A stretch of DNA of 64,000 bases from Mariniflexile sp. TRM1-10 (lineage in GTDB: Bacteria; Bacteroidota; Bacteroidia; Flavobacteriales; Flavobacteriaceae), in NCBI RefSeq assembly GCF_003425985.1, contig NZ_CP022985.1, forward strand, positions 967,501 through 1,031,500, given 5' to 3'. Shown piece after piece: positions 42,737-51,909 of the stretch (position 1 is its first letter; each line of letters begins with the position of its first letter). The notes beneath the pieces were generated by a model. The model was not told the DNA's origin. It worked only from the letters and a program-made list of their open reading frames with translations, and made no database searches. Both the position numbers and the translations under genes were made by a program.

Positions 42737-45484
42737 TTAGTTTATATTGATTGTATACGTTCCTGATTTTAACTCCAGAACAAGTTTATTTTCTTCTGTT
42801 TTATAATTTACAGATGTCTTATCCAATCTGTTTTTATTGATTTTTACTTTTGAAGCACTAGTTGTTGGCAAATATACCAACGCACTTGTATTGGCTGGAA
42901 TAACAATATCCCAATCTAACTTATTTTTATTTTTCTTCCAATGGCTTTTTATAAGTCCGTGAATAGATTTATAGGATGCATTTACATAGGAAAGTCCCGC
43001 CTCAAAATCGGGTTTCATAATAACTTGCTTAAAACCGGGTGCTTCAGGATGGCTTTTAATTCCCGCCATGTTTTCATAATACCATATCATTAAATCACCC
43101 AAAAGCATCACGTGGTTTTGGGAGTTCATTTCCGGATCGGCCGTATTCCCATTCCATAATTCCCAGATGGTTGTTGCCCCATTTTCAACCATATATCCCC
43201 AACTTGGATAGGTTGTATTTGAAGCTAGTTTAAAGGCTAAATCACCTCTACCAAATTCGGTTAAAGTCCGCATTAAAAACTGTATGCCTACAACGCCAGT
43301 GCTTACATGGCCGTTTTTAACTACCTCTACCTGATGGACCATATTTTGAAATATCTTATCCTGTAAATCATCTGGCACCATACCAAAAGCTAAAGGCAAT
43401 ACATTAGCCGTTACGGTATTATTTGCATAACTATAGGTGTCTCTGTTGAAATATTTGGTATTGAATGCTTGTTTAATTCGTTGGGATAAATCGTTATAAT
43501 GAACAACATCTGATTGATTTGCTTCAGAAATAACAGCAAACTTTTTCATGATCTGAAGCAAATGATAATAAAACGCACTAGACAAGACTTCACCATCGGT
43601 TAAACGTGTAGGGTCTTGCGAGCGAATGATTTCTAAAGATTCTGGTGGCACACACCAATCACCGTATTTATCTTTAGTCATTAAATCATTCTTCAAATAA
43701 TTTTGCTCCATATAATCCATCCATTTTTTCATGTATGGATAATGGTTTTTAATACTTTCTTCATCACCAAATTGTTGATACAACATATCGGCAACTTTTA
43801 TATAAGCACCTTGCCAAGTCACGCCATCGCCATAATAACGCCAAAAAGCGGGAGCGACATCGGGGATGCCTCCATCTAAGGTTTGCGAATATTTGATATC
43901 ATCCAACCATTTCGCATACAGTGTTTGGTTATCGAACAAGAAACTTTCGCCATAGGCTCCTGTGGTACGATCGCCTAACCAAGGCTGGCGTTCGTTACGC
44001 TGCGGACAATCAATGGGCATGCCTTTATAATTTCCGCGAATGCCCCAAAACGCATTTTTAAATATTTGATTCATGGTCTCGTTGGAACATTCAAACGTTC
44101 CAATAGTGGCTATATCATCATAAACTACTTTTCCAACAAAATCGTTTAATGCTGGTTTATATTTGTAACCTGAAATTTCTACAAATCGGAACCCATGATA
44201 TACAAATTTAGGTTCCCAAATTTCTTCGCCTTCGCCTTTTAAAATATACGTGTCGGTTACTCGGGCGTCACGCAAGTTCGCGGTATATAATGAGCCATCG
44301 TCTTTTAAGGACTCTGCAAATTTCATGGTGATCTCATCGCCTCGGTTTCCTTTTACTTTTATTTGTAACCAGCCTACCATATTCTGACCCATATCTAAAA
44401 TATAAGTGCCTTTTTTGGTTGATGTTATGGAAATGGGGTTCACAACATCCATTATCTTCATGTTGGGTGTCATTTGTGCTTCATAAAAACCACCTGGTTC
44501 TTGAACCCACATGAGGTTTAACCAATTACTATCATCAAAACCAACGTCGTTCCAATGAGGCATCTCTTTACGGGCATCGTAGATTTCACCATCATATTCG
44601 TTGTTAGCGCGGATAGGACCGTGTGGCGTGAACTTCCAAGACTCGTCTGTTTTAATGGTTTCTTTGCTACCATCTTCATATTCAACATTTAATTGTAATG
44701 CCATTTTCGGGAAACCAAAACTTTTAATTTTATAGGGTTTATATTCTTGCCGCATGGCAAAAAAACGGCCATTACCCAAAATAGTTCCCAGGACATTTTC
44801 ACCTTGTTTAAGTTGTGAGGTGACATCAAAAACATTGTATTTTACATTTTGAGTATAATCGGTTGGAACGGGTGCTAATACTTGGTCACCAATTTTTTTA
44901 CCATTAATATAAAACTCATATAAGCCCATACCCATGATGTAAACTTTGGCTTTTTTCACCTTCTTTTTTAGGTCTATTTGTTTTCTAATGTATCTAGCTG
45001 ATAATTTTGAAAACTGACCAATGCTATCACCCGGAAACAACTGGTTATAACCAATCCATCGTGTAGATTTCCATTCGGCATAGGTTAATATACCCATGCT
45101 CCAATGTGCTGTTTTACTCCACTCGGTTTCGCCTTTATTAGTCCAAACTTTCACTTTCCAAAACGCTTCGTCTTTACTATCCAACGTTTTTCCTGAGTAA
45201 AGAATGTTAATCGATTGGCTGCTTTCCACTTTACCGGAATCCCATAAATCGGCATTATTTGAAGCTAATCTTTCTGGTGAAGACGCCACTAAAATATGAT
45301 ATGCCGTTTGTTCTACCTGGGTATTGTTAGTTTGAAATTGCCAACTTAATCTGGGTTGAATAACATCTATCCCTAACGGATTTGTGAGCATTTCACATTG
45401 AAGCCCATCTACTGAAACGCTGCTTTGAGCCATTCCAGAAAACGAAAACACCAATACTACCAAAAATAAAATTATTCTTTTCAT
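42737..45484 (-). CDS. Alpha-L-rhamnosidase GH78 (first copy)
   Basis: The 915-residue secreted enzyme (signal MKRIILFLVVLVFSFSGMAQ) hydrolyses alpha-linked L-rhamnose. Start 45484 is preferred over an ATG at 45526 because the signal peptide begins there. Order: N-terminal Bac_rhamnosid_N-like beta domains (with VEQTAYHILVASSPERL, LYEFYINGKKIGDQVLAPV), a beta-sandwich with VWNGNGRFF-like ILGNGRFFAM, then the (alpha/alpha)6 barrel with CPQRNERQPWLGDRT near residue 495, where GH78 general-acid and base acids lie, and a C-terminal beta domain ending in a typical NTSALVYLP. Its leader is a repeat-rich sequence. Confidence 0.95.
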   Translation of the reverse strand: MKRIILFLVVLVFSFSGMAQSSVSVDGLQCEMLTNPLGIDVIQPRLSWQFQTNNTQVEQTAYHILVASSPERLASNNADLWDSGKVESSQSINILYSGKTLDSKDEAFWKVKVWTNKGETEWSKTAHWSMGILTYAEWKSTRWIGYNQLFPGDSIGQFSKLSARYIRKQIDLKKKVKKAKVYIMGMGLYEFYINGKKIGDQVLAPVPTDYTQNVKYNVFDVTSQLKQGENVLGTILGNGRFFAMRQEYKPYKIKSFGFPKMALQLNVEYEDGSKETIKTDESWKFTPHGPIRANNEYDGEIYDARKEMPHWNDVGFDDSNWLNLMWVQEPGGFYEAQMTPNMKIMDVVNPISITSTKKGTYILDMGQNMVGWLQIKVKGNRGDEITMKFAESLKDDGSLYTANLRDARVTDTYILKGEGEEIWEPKFVYHGFRFVEISGYKYKPALNDFVGKVVYDDIATIGTFECSNETMNQIFKNAFWGIRGNYKGMPIDCPQRNERQPWLGDRTTGAYGESFLFDNQTLYAKWLDDIKYSQTLDGGIPDVAPAFWRYYGDGVTWQGAYIKVADMLYQQFGDEESIKNHYPYMKKWMDYMEQNYLKNDLMTKDKYGDWCVPPESLEIIRSQDPTRLTDGEVLSSAFYYHLLQIMKKFAVISEANQSDVVHYNDLSQRIKQAFNTKYFNRDTYSYANNTVTANVLPLAFGMVPDDLQDKIFQNMVHQVEVVKNGHVSTGVVGIQFLMRTLTEFGRGDLAFKLASNTTYPSWGYMVENGATTIWELWNGNTADPEMNSQNHVMLLGDLMIWYYENMAGIKSHPEAPGFKQVIMKPDFEAGLSYVNASYKSIHGLIKSHWKKNKNKLDWDIVIPANTSALVYLPTTSASKVKINKNRLDKTSVNYKTEENKLVLELKSGTYTININ

Positions 45485-45599
45485 TTGTTTTTTAAGTTTC
45501 AGAGTTGCAAAGTTCCTGAGTTCCAAAGCTTCTTCTTGTTTAAATAGTCTATCTCTTTGTATCTTGTCTCTTGTCTATTTTCTCGTTTCTCGCCAATCT
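45485..45599 (-). repeat. Low-complexity purine-rich leader upstream of GH78 (first copy)
   Basis: On the minus strand the 115-base gap reads as ACAAGAGACAAGATACAAAG-like units followed by AAGCTTTGGAACTCAGGAAC. It contains no gene and resembles the leaders before araD and GH43. Confidence 0.6.
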
Positions 45600-47159
45600 T
45601 TATTCAGACACTAATTTTTCCAAGGTCAAAGAAGATGCTATTTCCTTTCCATTTCTAAAAATTCTAAAGCCTTTTCCTTTATTATATTTTTCACCTGTTT
45701 TGTCCCATAGAATGGTTAAAATATCGCCATGGTATAACACATTATCCAAGCAAAACCAATCCCATTTATCTTGTGGAATTAACGGATTGACTTCAATTTT
45801 ATCATCGACTCTTGGGCGTAAACCTACCAAACCTGTTATTATCAAATCGTTGAATGTTGAGTGGTTATAATAACGACTGCGCTCTCTATCACCCATCAAC
45901 CAATAGCCTGTGGTTTCGTCAAGATACTCACCGATATATGGACGACCTCTATAATATTGTGACTCCACGTACAAATTCATTTGTTTAAAATAATCGGCTT
46001 CTGACACACTATCCTGATTGTAATTATTCAGCACATTAGCCATGGCCGTTAAAGTTTGTGAGGTGGCAAAAGGCCAAACAGCACCATCCCATTCACAGGT
46101 TCCTGTACCGTGACTTCTAAAACGCGGACTTCTACGTTCGGCAGTTGTTAATCCGAATGGCGCTGAAAAACCTTGTTCGTCTTTTACTTGCTCCCAAGCT
46201 TTTTCAAAACCTTTATTTTTTTCTGGAAGATTAAAATACCACGGAATAAATCCGATGGCTTCACGTACATTTGATGATGTATCTTTTTCAGTTAGAGTTT
46301 CAAAAAATGTATCGTTTGAATTCCATAAGCGTGTTTCAACTAATTTTTTAATTTCTGAAGCTTTACCAGCAAAATAGTGTTCGTTTTTGGTATCGCCTTT
46401 CATTTTAGAAATGGTTGATAAAGCGTTGGCATTACCATACATGTAACTATTAATGGTAGGGCGAACATTTTGTACATGGCGTCCACCACTTAACGATTCT
46501 TCCATACCGTCTTTTACATCAATTTGCCAAAACAAACCATCGGCTCTGCCTCTGTCGGTTTCCCATTGGGCGTATTCAGATACTAAATCGGGGTACATAT
46601 CCAATAAAAACGCCTCATCTTTATTCACCAAATAGCGATTGTAAAGTGCATGAGCTGTCCAGCTACTAAAATTCATTAATTTTTTCATGCGAGTACCTTC
46701 ATTGCCACGATACCATAAATGCACATTTTGCTCAATATATTCGGGGTTGTGTACCCATCTAAATTCATAAATATGATGCCCCAATGCGCAAGCAATTAAA
46801 TTGTATTTATCGGCATAAGAACGCTCTACTAAAAACTCGGTAATGGCATACCCTTGAGGCGTATTCGTGATGTGTTTTCGCAAACTCCACCAACGGAAAT
46901 AATACATTTCCTCAAAATTTTGTTGCGGACATTCAAACAACGGAATATTAGTTTTCATCCACGACCAAGCACTATCGTTGGGGATCGCTTTGGCTATGTT
47001 TTCATCTTCCATCGTGTTGAAATAATCTACATAATGTTTGTAATCTTCAACCTTTAAAACACGTTGCGATTTTTGAGCTTCCAAATTCGATTTACAGCTG
47101 GTAATAACAGCAGCAAAAAGGACTAATACTATTTTTATATGATTGATTTTAAAGTTCAT
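45600..47159 (-). CDS. MGH1-like (alpha/alpha)6 glycoside hydrolase lipoprotein
   Basis: The 519-residue protein starts best at 47159 (MNFKINH), giving a lipoprotein signal ending in ITSC; an ATG at 47198 lies inside the upstream GH95 gene. The helical-barrel features are MYYFRWWSLRKHI, YRGNEGTRMKKLMNFSSW, DGLFWQIDVKDGMEESLSG, PTINSYMYGNANAL and GTCEWDGAVWPFATSQTLTA, typical of glucosidase/trehalase-like and GH142-like enzymes. In RG-II systems an (alpha/alpha)6 enzyme (GH142) removes beta-L-arabinofuranose; that is one possibility. Family membership is not certain. Confidence 0.8.
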   Translation of the reverse strand: MNFKINHIKIVLVLFAAVITSCKSNLEAQKSQRVLKVEDYKHYVDYFNTMEDENIAKAIPNDSAWSWMKTNIPLFECPQQNFEEMYYFRWWSLRKHITNTPQGYAITEFLVERSYADKYNLIACALGHHIYEFRWVHNPEYIEQNVHLWYRGNEGTRMKKLMNFSSWTAHALYNRYLVNKDEAFLLDMYPDLVSEYAQWETDRGRADGLFWQIDVKDGMEESLSGGRHVQNVRPTINSYMYGNANALSTISKMKGDTKNEHYFAGKASEIKKLVETRLWNSNDTFFETLTEKDTSSNVREAIGFIPWYFNLPEKNKGFEKAWEQVKDEQGFSAPFGLTTAERRSPRFRSHGTGTCEWDGAVWPFATSQTLTAMANVLNNYNQDSVSEADYFKQMNLYVESQYYRGRPYIGEYLDETTGYWLMGDRERSRYYNHSTFNDLIITGLVGLRPRVDDKIEVNPLIPQDKWDWFCLDNVLYHGDILTILWDKTGEKYNKGKGFRIFRNGKEIASSLTLEKLVSE

Positions 47160-47178
47160 TTTAATATTCTCTGTTAAT

Positions 47179-49650
47179 TTATTTAGCATAGAAAACATAT
47201 GTTTTTCCTGCTTTCATCGCTACATCGTACTCATAATATTTTGGCAATTCAAGCTTTTCAATTTTAGCTTCTTCTGAAATAATTGGTGCTTTAACTTCCA
47301 CATTAAAAAACAATGGATTTGGATTATTGCCTTTTGCTTTTTTAAGTCCGTTGCCTTTCAATGGCGTTTCACTTCTTAACCTACAATTACCATCTAAGCT
47401 TGGTTGAATTTTTAAAACAGACACTTTATTGTTTTTCCATGTTATGTCAACTTCATAGCCTCCTCTAGCTTTTAATCCTTTTATGCTACCTGATTTCCAA
47501 ACTGAAGGCAATGCTGGTAATAAATGAATAGCGCCTTCGTGACTTTGCATCAACATTTCGGCAATTCCTGCGGTACAGCCAAAATTTCCATCTATTTGAA
47601 ACGGTTGGTGCGCATCGAGCATGTTCGGATACGTTCCACCACCTTTGCGTTGGTCGGCAGTCACCAAATGCAACTGGTCCTGCAAAAGTTTGTATGCATG
47701 GTCGCCATCAAGCAATCTAGCCCATAAATTCACTTTCCAACCCATGGACCATCCAGTAGATTCGTCTCCTCTAAATTTTAATGAGGTTTTAGCCGCTTCA
47801 AACAACTCAGGTGTTTTAAATGGTGAAATTTGGTTGCTTGGGAACAAACCGTATAAATGTGATACGTGTCTGTGCTTATCTTCAGGGTCGTCCCAATCTA
47901 TCAACCATTCTTGCAACTGCCCATGTTTACCAATGTGCATCGGAGCCATTTTTGATAAAGCCTCGTTTAATTGTTTAGCAAAAGAGGCGTCTTCAGATAA
48001 TATCTTAGTGGCCTTAATAACATTGGTGAACAAATCGAAAACCAATTGGTTGTCCATAGTGGTTCCCGCCGCAATAGTGGATGTTCCATCTTCGCCTGCG
48101 TGTGTGTTTTCGGGTGAATTTGATGGCACTACCACTAAATATCCTGAATTAGGATCTTTAATCATAAAATCTAAAAAGAATGTGGCAGCTCCTTTCATGA
48201 TTGGGAAAATGTCCTTTAAGTAATTAACATCGCCCGTGTATAAGTAACGCTCCCATAAATCTTGACACACCCAAGCACCGCCTGTTGGCCACATGCCCGA
48301 TGCTGCCATATCTATAGGGCCTGTAATGCGCCAGATATCAGTGTTGTGGTGTAATACCCAACCTTTGGCATTATACATTATTTTTGCTGTTTCTTTTCCT
48401 GTTTCGGCAACCTCTTTTGCCATTTGAATAAAAGGCTCGTGCATTTCGGAAAGATTGGTCAATTCAGCTGGCCAATAATTCATTTCGGCATTGATGTTCA
48501 TGGTATATTTACTTTCCCATGGCGGAAATAACATATCGTTCCAAATACCTTGCAGGTTTGCTGGTTGCCCACCAGGTTGCGAACAAGAAATGAGTAAATA
48601 ACGTCCAAATTGAAAATATAAAGACGCTAATTCTGGGTCGAACTGACTATCAAATTTTTTAATACGCACATCGGTGGTTTCTTTCGCTGCTTCGGTGGTT
48701 CCTAAATCTAAAGATACACGATTGAAGAATTTCTGATAATAATTGACATGCGTTTTTTTGATCGTTTCAAAATCTTTTGTGATTGCTTTATCTAAAAATG
48801 ATTTGCTTTTTGCAGATTCATCTTCAGATATATCTTTATAATTTTTAAAATTTGTGGCTATGGAAATGTAAATAATAGCTTCATCAACTTTATTAAAACT
48901 GATAATGCCATTTTTAACGGAAACAGTACCTCCTTCGTGTTTTGGAGCCATTCGTCCTTGAAACTTCACACGCCCTTTCTGACCTTCAACCGTACTTGTT
49001 ACTCCAGATAATGTCACTTGATGGTCTTCAGTCGTTGTGAGCGTTTTATCAAATGGGCTATTCATAAATACATTACAGGTAATGCTTGCTGGTTGACTTG
49101 CGGTTAATTTTACGGCAATCACTTGATCTTCAAAAGCTGTTAAGATTTCACGCGTGTATGTCACACCATCAACCGTATATTGCACTTTTGCCGTCGCATT
49201 TTCAATATCTAAATCACGGTAATAATTGGTATAATTTTGATGCCCTGGAAATGACACATAGACACTTCCAAAAGTTTGATACGGCATACCATTATTGGTT
49301 TGTGAACGAATATCAGAAGTTGCTAAATTTTGGGCTTCTTTATACTTGCCGTCAAAAATAAGCTGACGTACTTTAGGTAATGCTTTTAATGCTTTATCAT
49401 GGGCATTGCTATTTGGTGAACCAGCCCAAATGGTTTCTTCATTTAATTGCAAACGTTCTACCGCTGGGTCGCCAAAAACCATAGCACCTAAGCGCCCATT
49501 TCCTAACGGTAGTGCTTCGTTCCATATTTCTGCTGGTTCGTCATACCAAAGTTTTAAATTGGTATTTGATTGTGCTGAAATACTTTGTATTCCAATAAGC
49601 AATATTAGGCTGTAAAATAAAATAGTTATGTTATTTTTTAACTTCATCAT
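47179..49650 (-). CDS. GH95 alpha-L-fucosidase / alpha-L-galactosidase
   Basis: The 823-residue secreted enzyme has a cleavable signal (SISAQ). GH95 landmarks are [27 protein letters not shown], (given as a range at about 34-60), the catalytic-site asparagines in [12 protein letters not shown] near 387, [39 protein letters not shown] and the Asp in [14 protein letters not shown] near 687. It inverts alpha-1,2-linked L-fucose or, in RG-II relatives, L-galactose. L-fucose released here could feed the adjacent fucP pathway. The gene lies 28 bases after the DUF1835-like gene in the same direction. Confidence 0.93.
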   Translation of the reverse strand: MMKLKNNITILFYSLILLIGIQSISAQSNTNLKLWYDEPAEIWNEALPLGNGRLGAMVFGDPAVERLQLNEETIWAGSPNSNAHDKALKALPKVRQLIFDGKYKEAQNLATSDIRSQTNNGMPYQTFGSVYVSFPGHQNYTNYYRDLDIENATAKVQYTVDGVTYTREILTAFEDQVIAVKLTASQPASITCNVFMNSPFDKTLTTTEDHQVTLSGVTSTVEGQKGRVKFQGRMAPKHEGGTVSVKNGIISFNKVDEAIIYISIATNFKNYKDISEDESAKSKSFLDKAITKDFETIKKTHVNYYQKFFNRVSLDLGTTEAAKETTDVRIKKFDSQFDPELASLYFQFGRYLLISCSQPGGQPANLQGIWNDMLFPPWESKYTMNINAEMNYWPAELTNLSEMHEPFIQMAKEVAETGKETAKIMYNAKGWVLHHNTDIWRITGPIDMAASGMWPTGGAWVCQDLWERYLYTGDVNYLKDIFPIMKGAATFFLDFMIKDPNSGYLVVVPSNSPENTHAGEDGTSTIAAGTTMDNQLVFDLFTNVIKATKILSEDASFAKQLNEALSKMAPMHIGKHGQLQEWLIDWDDPEDKHRHVSHLYGLFPSNQISPFKTPELFEAAKTSLKFRGDESTGWSMGWKVNLWARLLDGDHAYKLLQDQLHLVTADQRKGGGTYPNMLDAHQPFQIDGNFGCTAGIAEMLMQSHEGAIHLLPALPSVWKSGSIKGLKARGGYEVDITWKNNKVSVLKIQPSLDGNCRLRSETPLKGNGLKKAKGNNPNPLFFNVEVKAPIISEEAKIEKLELPKYYEYDVAMKAGKTYVFYAK

Positions 49651-49652
49651 TT

Positions 49653-50486
49653 TTATTGAGATATTCTCCTAATTAGAGAAGGATTCTTATTTGTGGTTTT
49701 AAGTTTTACTTGATAATCTCTAATATCCTTTAGCATTCCTTCAGATTCCAGTTCTTTTGATTTTACTAACTGTTTTAAACGCCAATTCAAAGTAGAATCA
49801 TCGGCATTAAAGTTAATTGCAACTAAAGTTTTTCCTATTACTCGACCTGCCTTTTCAAATTCTTCTTTACAATATGCTTTTAGTATATGATCAAAATAAT
49901 TTTCTTTAACAGACTCTATCTTAACATTATCCTCTAAAACTCTCATTAATTCGCCTTCTTCAACTACATGTTCCCATAAATGAATTAATTCATTACGTTT
50001 TTGCACTGATAAAGGTTTAAAATGACTTGCAATTAAAGGTACATGCTCTGGTAAAGCAATATTAATAGTATATGGGACATAAAACGTTCCGTCCTTTCGT
50101 TCTAATTTAATCTTCGAGAAATCAGCTGTACATATATTAAGATTAAAATCTTTTAACTCGAACAAAAGTCTAGCGATTGACAATATCTCTAAAGCTGTAC
50201 TCCCAGACCATATATATAGCTCTTTGTTGAAAACAATATCCTTTATATTTTCAATTTTTTTAATATCCTGACTTCTTGAGGGATCTACTGAAGCACAAGC
50301 TATATTGGAAAAAAACCACTCATCTCTTATTATTCTTCCTTTTTGAGTATTTAAATTATATATTGGACCGACTCTAAGATCATCATTTAAATCAATGATG
50401 TTTTCTATAGGTATATTAAGTTCACTACAACTCAATAACTTTGACTTAGCATAATTCCCAAAAACAATATGTATTTTATTTTTCAT
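49653..50486 (-). CDS. DUF1835/DUF3658-domain protein (non-enzymatic-looking insertion in the operon)
   Basis: The 277-residue cytoplasmic protein starts best at 50486 ([10 protein letters not shown]); an ATG at 50519 lies inside the esterase gene. N-terminal residues 1-125 resemble DUF1835 ([39 protein letters not shown]) and the C-terminal part DUF3658 ([32 protein letters not shown]). The function of these domains is unknown. It is unlike every neighbour: no signal peptide, no link to carbohydrate, and it is locally richer in AT. The gene overlaps the esterase end by 11 bases, so it is co-transcribed. Confidence 0.8.
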   Translation of the reverse strand: MKNKIHIVFGNYAKSKLLSCSELNIPIENIIDLNDDLRVGPIYNLNTQKGRIIRDEWFFSNIACASVDPSRSQDIKKIENIKDIVFNKELYIWSGSTALEILSIARLLFELKDFNLNICTADFSKIKLERKDGTFYVPYTINIALPEHVPLIASHFKPLSVQKRNELIHLWEHVVEEGELMRVLEDNVKIESVKENYFDHILKAYCKEEFEKAGRVIGKTLVAINFNADDSTLNWRLKQLVKSKELESEGMLKDIRDYQVKLKTTNKNPSLIRRISQ

Positions 50487-51909
50487 ATTCTTTAAGATTT
50501 TCTTCTCCAAACAATTCATATAATTTATCGATACTTTTTAAAGCATTTGCAGGTAAATTTTCTTCTTTATTCCCGAAAACAAATAGGGTTTCGTAGGGTT
50601 CTATAATGCAGGTTGATTCGTCAATCATCCCAGTTTTGTCTTTAACTTTTTCTAAATTTAAACCTAAATGTTTTGCCATAAACGGATACATTGCCATTCG
50701 TTTTGATGTGCCGTAATCGTGACCTTCTTCAGCAAAATGAGCGTTTTCAACTAAATCCTTTTTGCCATAAAAGCCGTAAGTTTTTTGAATAAAAGGAAAT
50801 TCTAATTGGGGCACAAACTGCGTCCAATCTTTACCATCTGAAATGATGAGTTGTGGTTTTGGCGCTGTCATAGCGGCTACTTCGGCATTGTTGGTGCCAT
50901 TACCACATAAATGAATACCACGACCACTTTCGCAAGGGCAACCACCGGAATGATTCGCCGACACCATGACTACTGGTACCGAAACCGTAACCCGATCATC
51001 CAAGGCCGCTAAAAACATAGTATGCGAACCACCGCCCGAACCACCAGTAACACCCACTCGCGATGCATCGGCATGTTTTAGGGTTAACATATGATCTAAT
51101 AAACGCATGCCGCTTAATACTTGTATAGTTGAAGCGATGCTGTTGCGATGTGTTGTTGATGGGAATTGAAGCTGCGATTCACCCCAAGCAAACAAATCGA
51201 AGTTTACGACCATAGCACCCATTTTTGCCAACATAGCACATCGTATTTGTTCGTCTTTACGATAACGTCCGTCACCAAAATGTCCGTTAGGCGTCACAAC
51301 AATAGCTGCTTTTTTATTTAAAGGATATGGTTTATAAATAGACCCTGTTGTATACACCCCTGGAAGAATTTCCAAAGCTATATTTTCAACCGTATAGCCT
51401 TTATATTTTCGCTTTTTTGTTAAAATAGGTTTTGAATTTGGCATTTTGGGTGCTTTATCAATTCCGAAAGCAGACAACATACACTGTTTTAATGCTTCTT
51501 TTCTAGTCTCCCAAGTTTCCTTGTCGTCATATAATCCAGATAAAAAAGCTAAACGTTCTTCGCTTTTGGGAATAGACACTCTATGGTGTTGAAACGCCCT
51601 AATTTCATAAGTTCCATCTGCTTGTTTAAAGGTTGTTAAATGGAAAGGTGCCAGAATATTGGCTAAAGACACTTCTAAATTATTGGGGTCTATTTTCCAA
51701 TCGGCGTATTCTAAGGTTTTATCTTGTAATAGTTTTTCGTTGTAATTTATAGTTACTTTAAAAATAGAGGCTATCTTTTTAATGGTTTCAATAACTGGTT
51801 TTCTAAAATTAGTATCTGAGGTTTGTGCAGATAGTTTCAGCATAGAAAACAGAACCAATAGGACTATTAGTTTTACTTGAATTTTCCCGGTATGTCTGTT
51901 AGTAATCAT
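50476..51909 (-). CDS. Secreted alpha/beta-hydrolase (acetyl esterase-like) with N-terminal STN domain
   Basis: Start 51909 gives an ATGA overlap with the upstream GH78 stop, so the gene is translationally coupled; an ATG at 51918 also exists. A signal peptide (to about 30, SAQ) precedes an STN-like segment (about 38-100, IFKVTINYNEKLLQDKTL and PFHLTTFKQADGTYEIR). The hydrolase domain holds the Gly-Ser-Gly nucleophile elbow VTGGSGGGSH, ISDGKDW near the Asp, and a catalytic His in FAEEGHDYG. It resembles acetyl-xylan/pectin acetylesterases that remove acetyl groups before glycosidases act. The STN extension is unusual for an esterase. Confidence 0.85.
   Translation of the reverse strand: MITNRHTGKIQVKLIVLLVLFSMLKLSAQTSDTNFRKPVIETIKKIASIFKVTINYNEKLLQDKTLEYADWKIDPNNLEVSLANILAPFHLTTFKQADGTYEIRAFQHHRVSIPKSEERLAFLSGLYDDKETWETRKEALKQCMLSAFGIDKAPKMPNSKPILTKKRKYKGYTVENIALEILPGVYTTGSIYKPYPLNKKAAIVVTPNGHFGDGRYRKDEQIRCAMLAKMGAMVVNFDLFAWGESQLQFPSTTHRNSIASTIQVLSGMRLLDHMLTLKHADASRVGVTGGSGGGSHTMFLAALDDRVTVSVPVVMVSANHSGGCPCESGRGIHLCGNGTNNAEVAAMTAPKPQLIISDGKDWTQFVPQLEFPFIQKTYGFYGKKDLVENAHFAEEGHDYGTSKRMAMYPFMAKHLGLNLEKVKDKTGMIDESTCIIEPYETLFVFGNKEENLPANALKSIDKLYELFGEENLKEYEK

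Noticed and set aside
47621..48223. 200-codon open frame antisense to the GH95 gene
   Set aside because: GH95 has all family motifs in the opposite frame; the antisense product has no domain.
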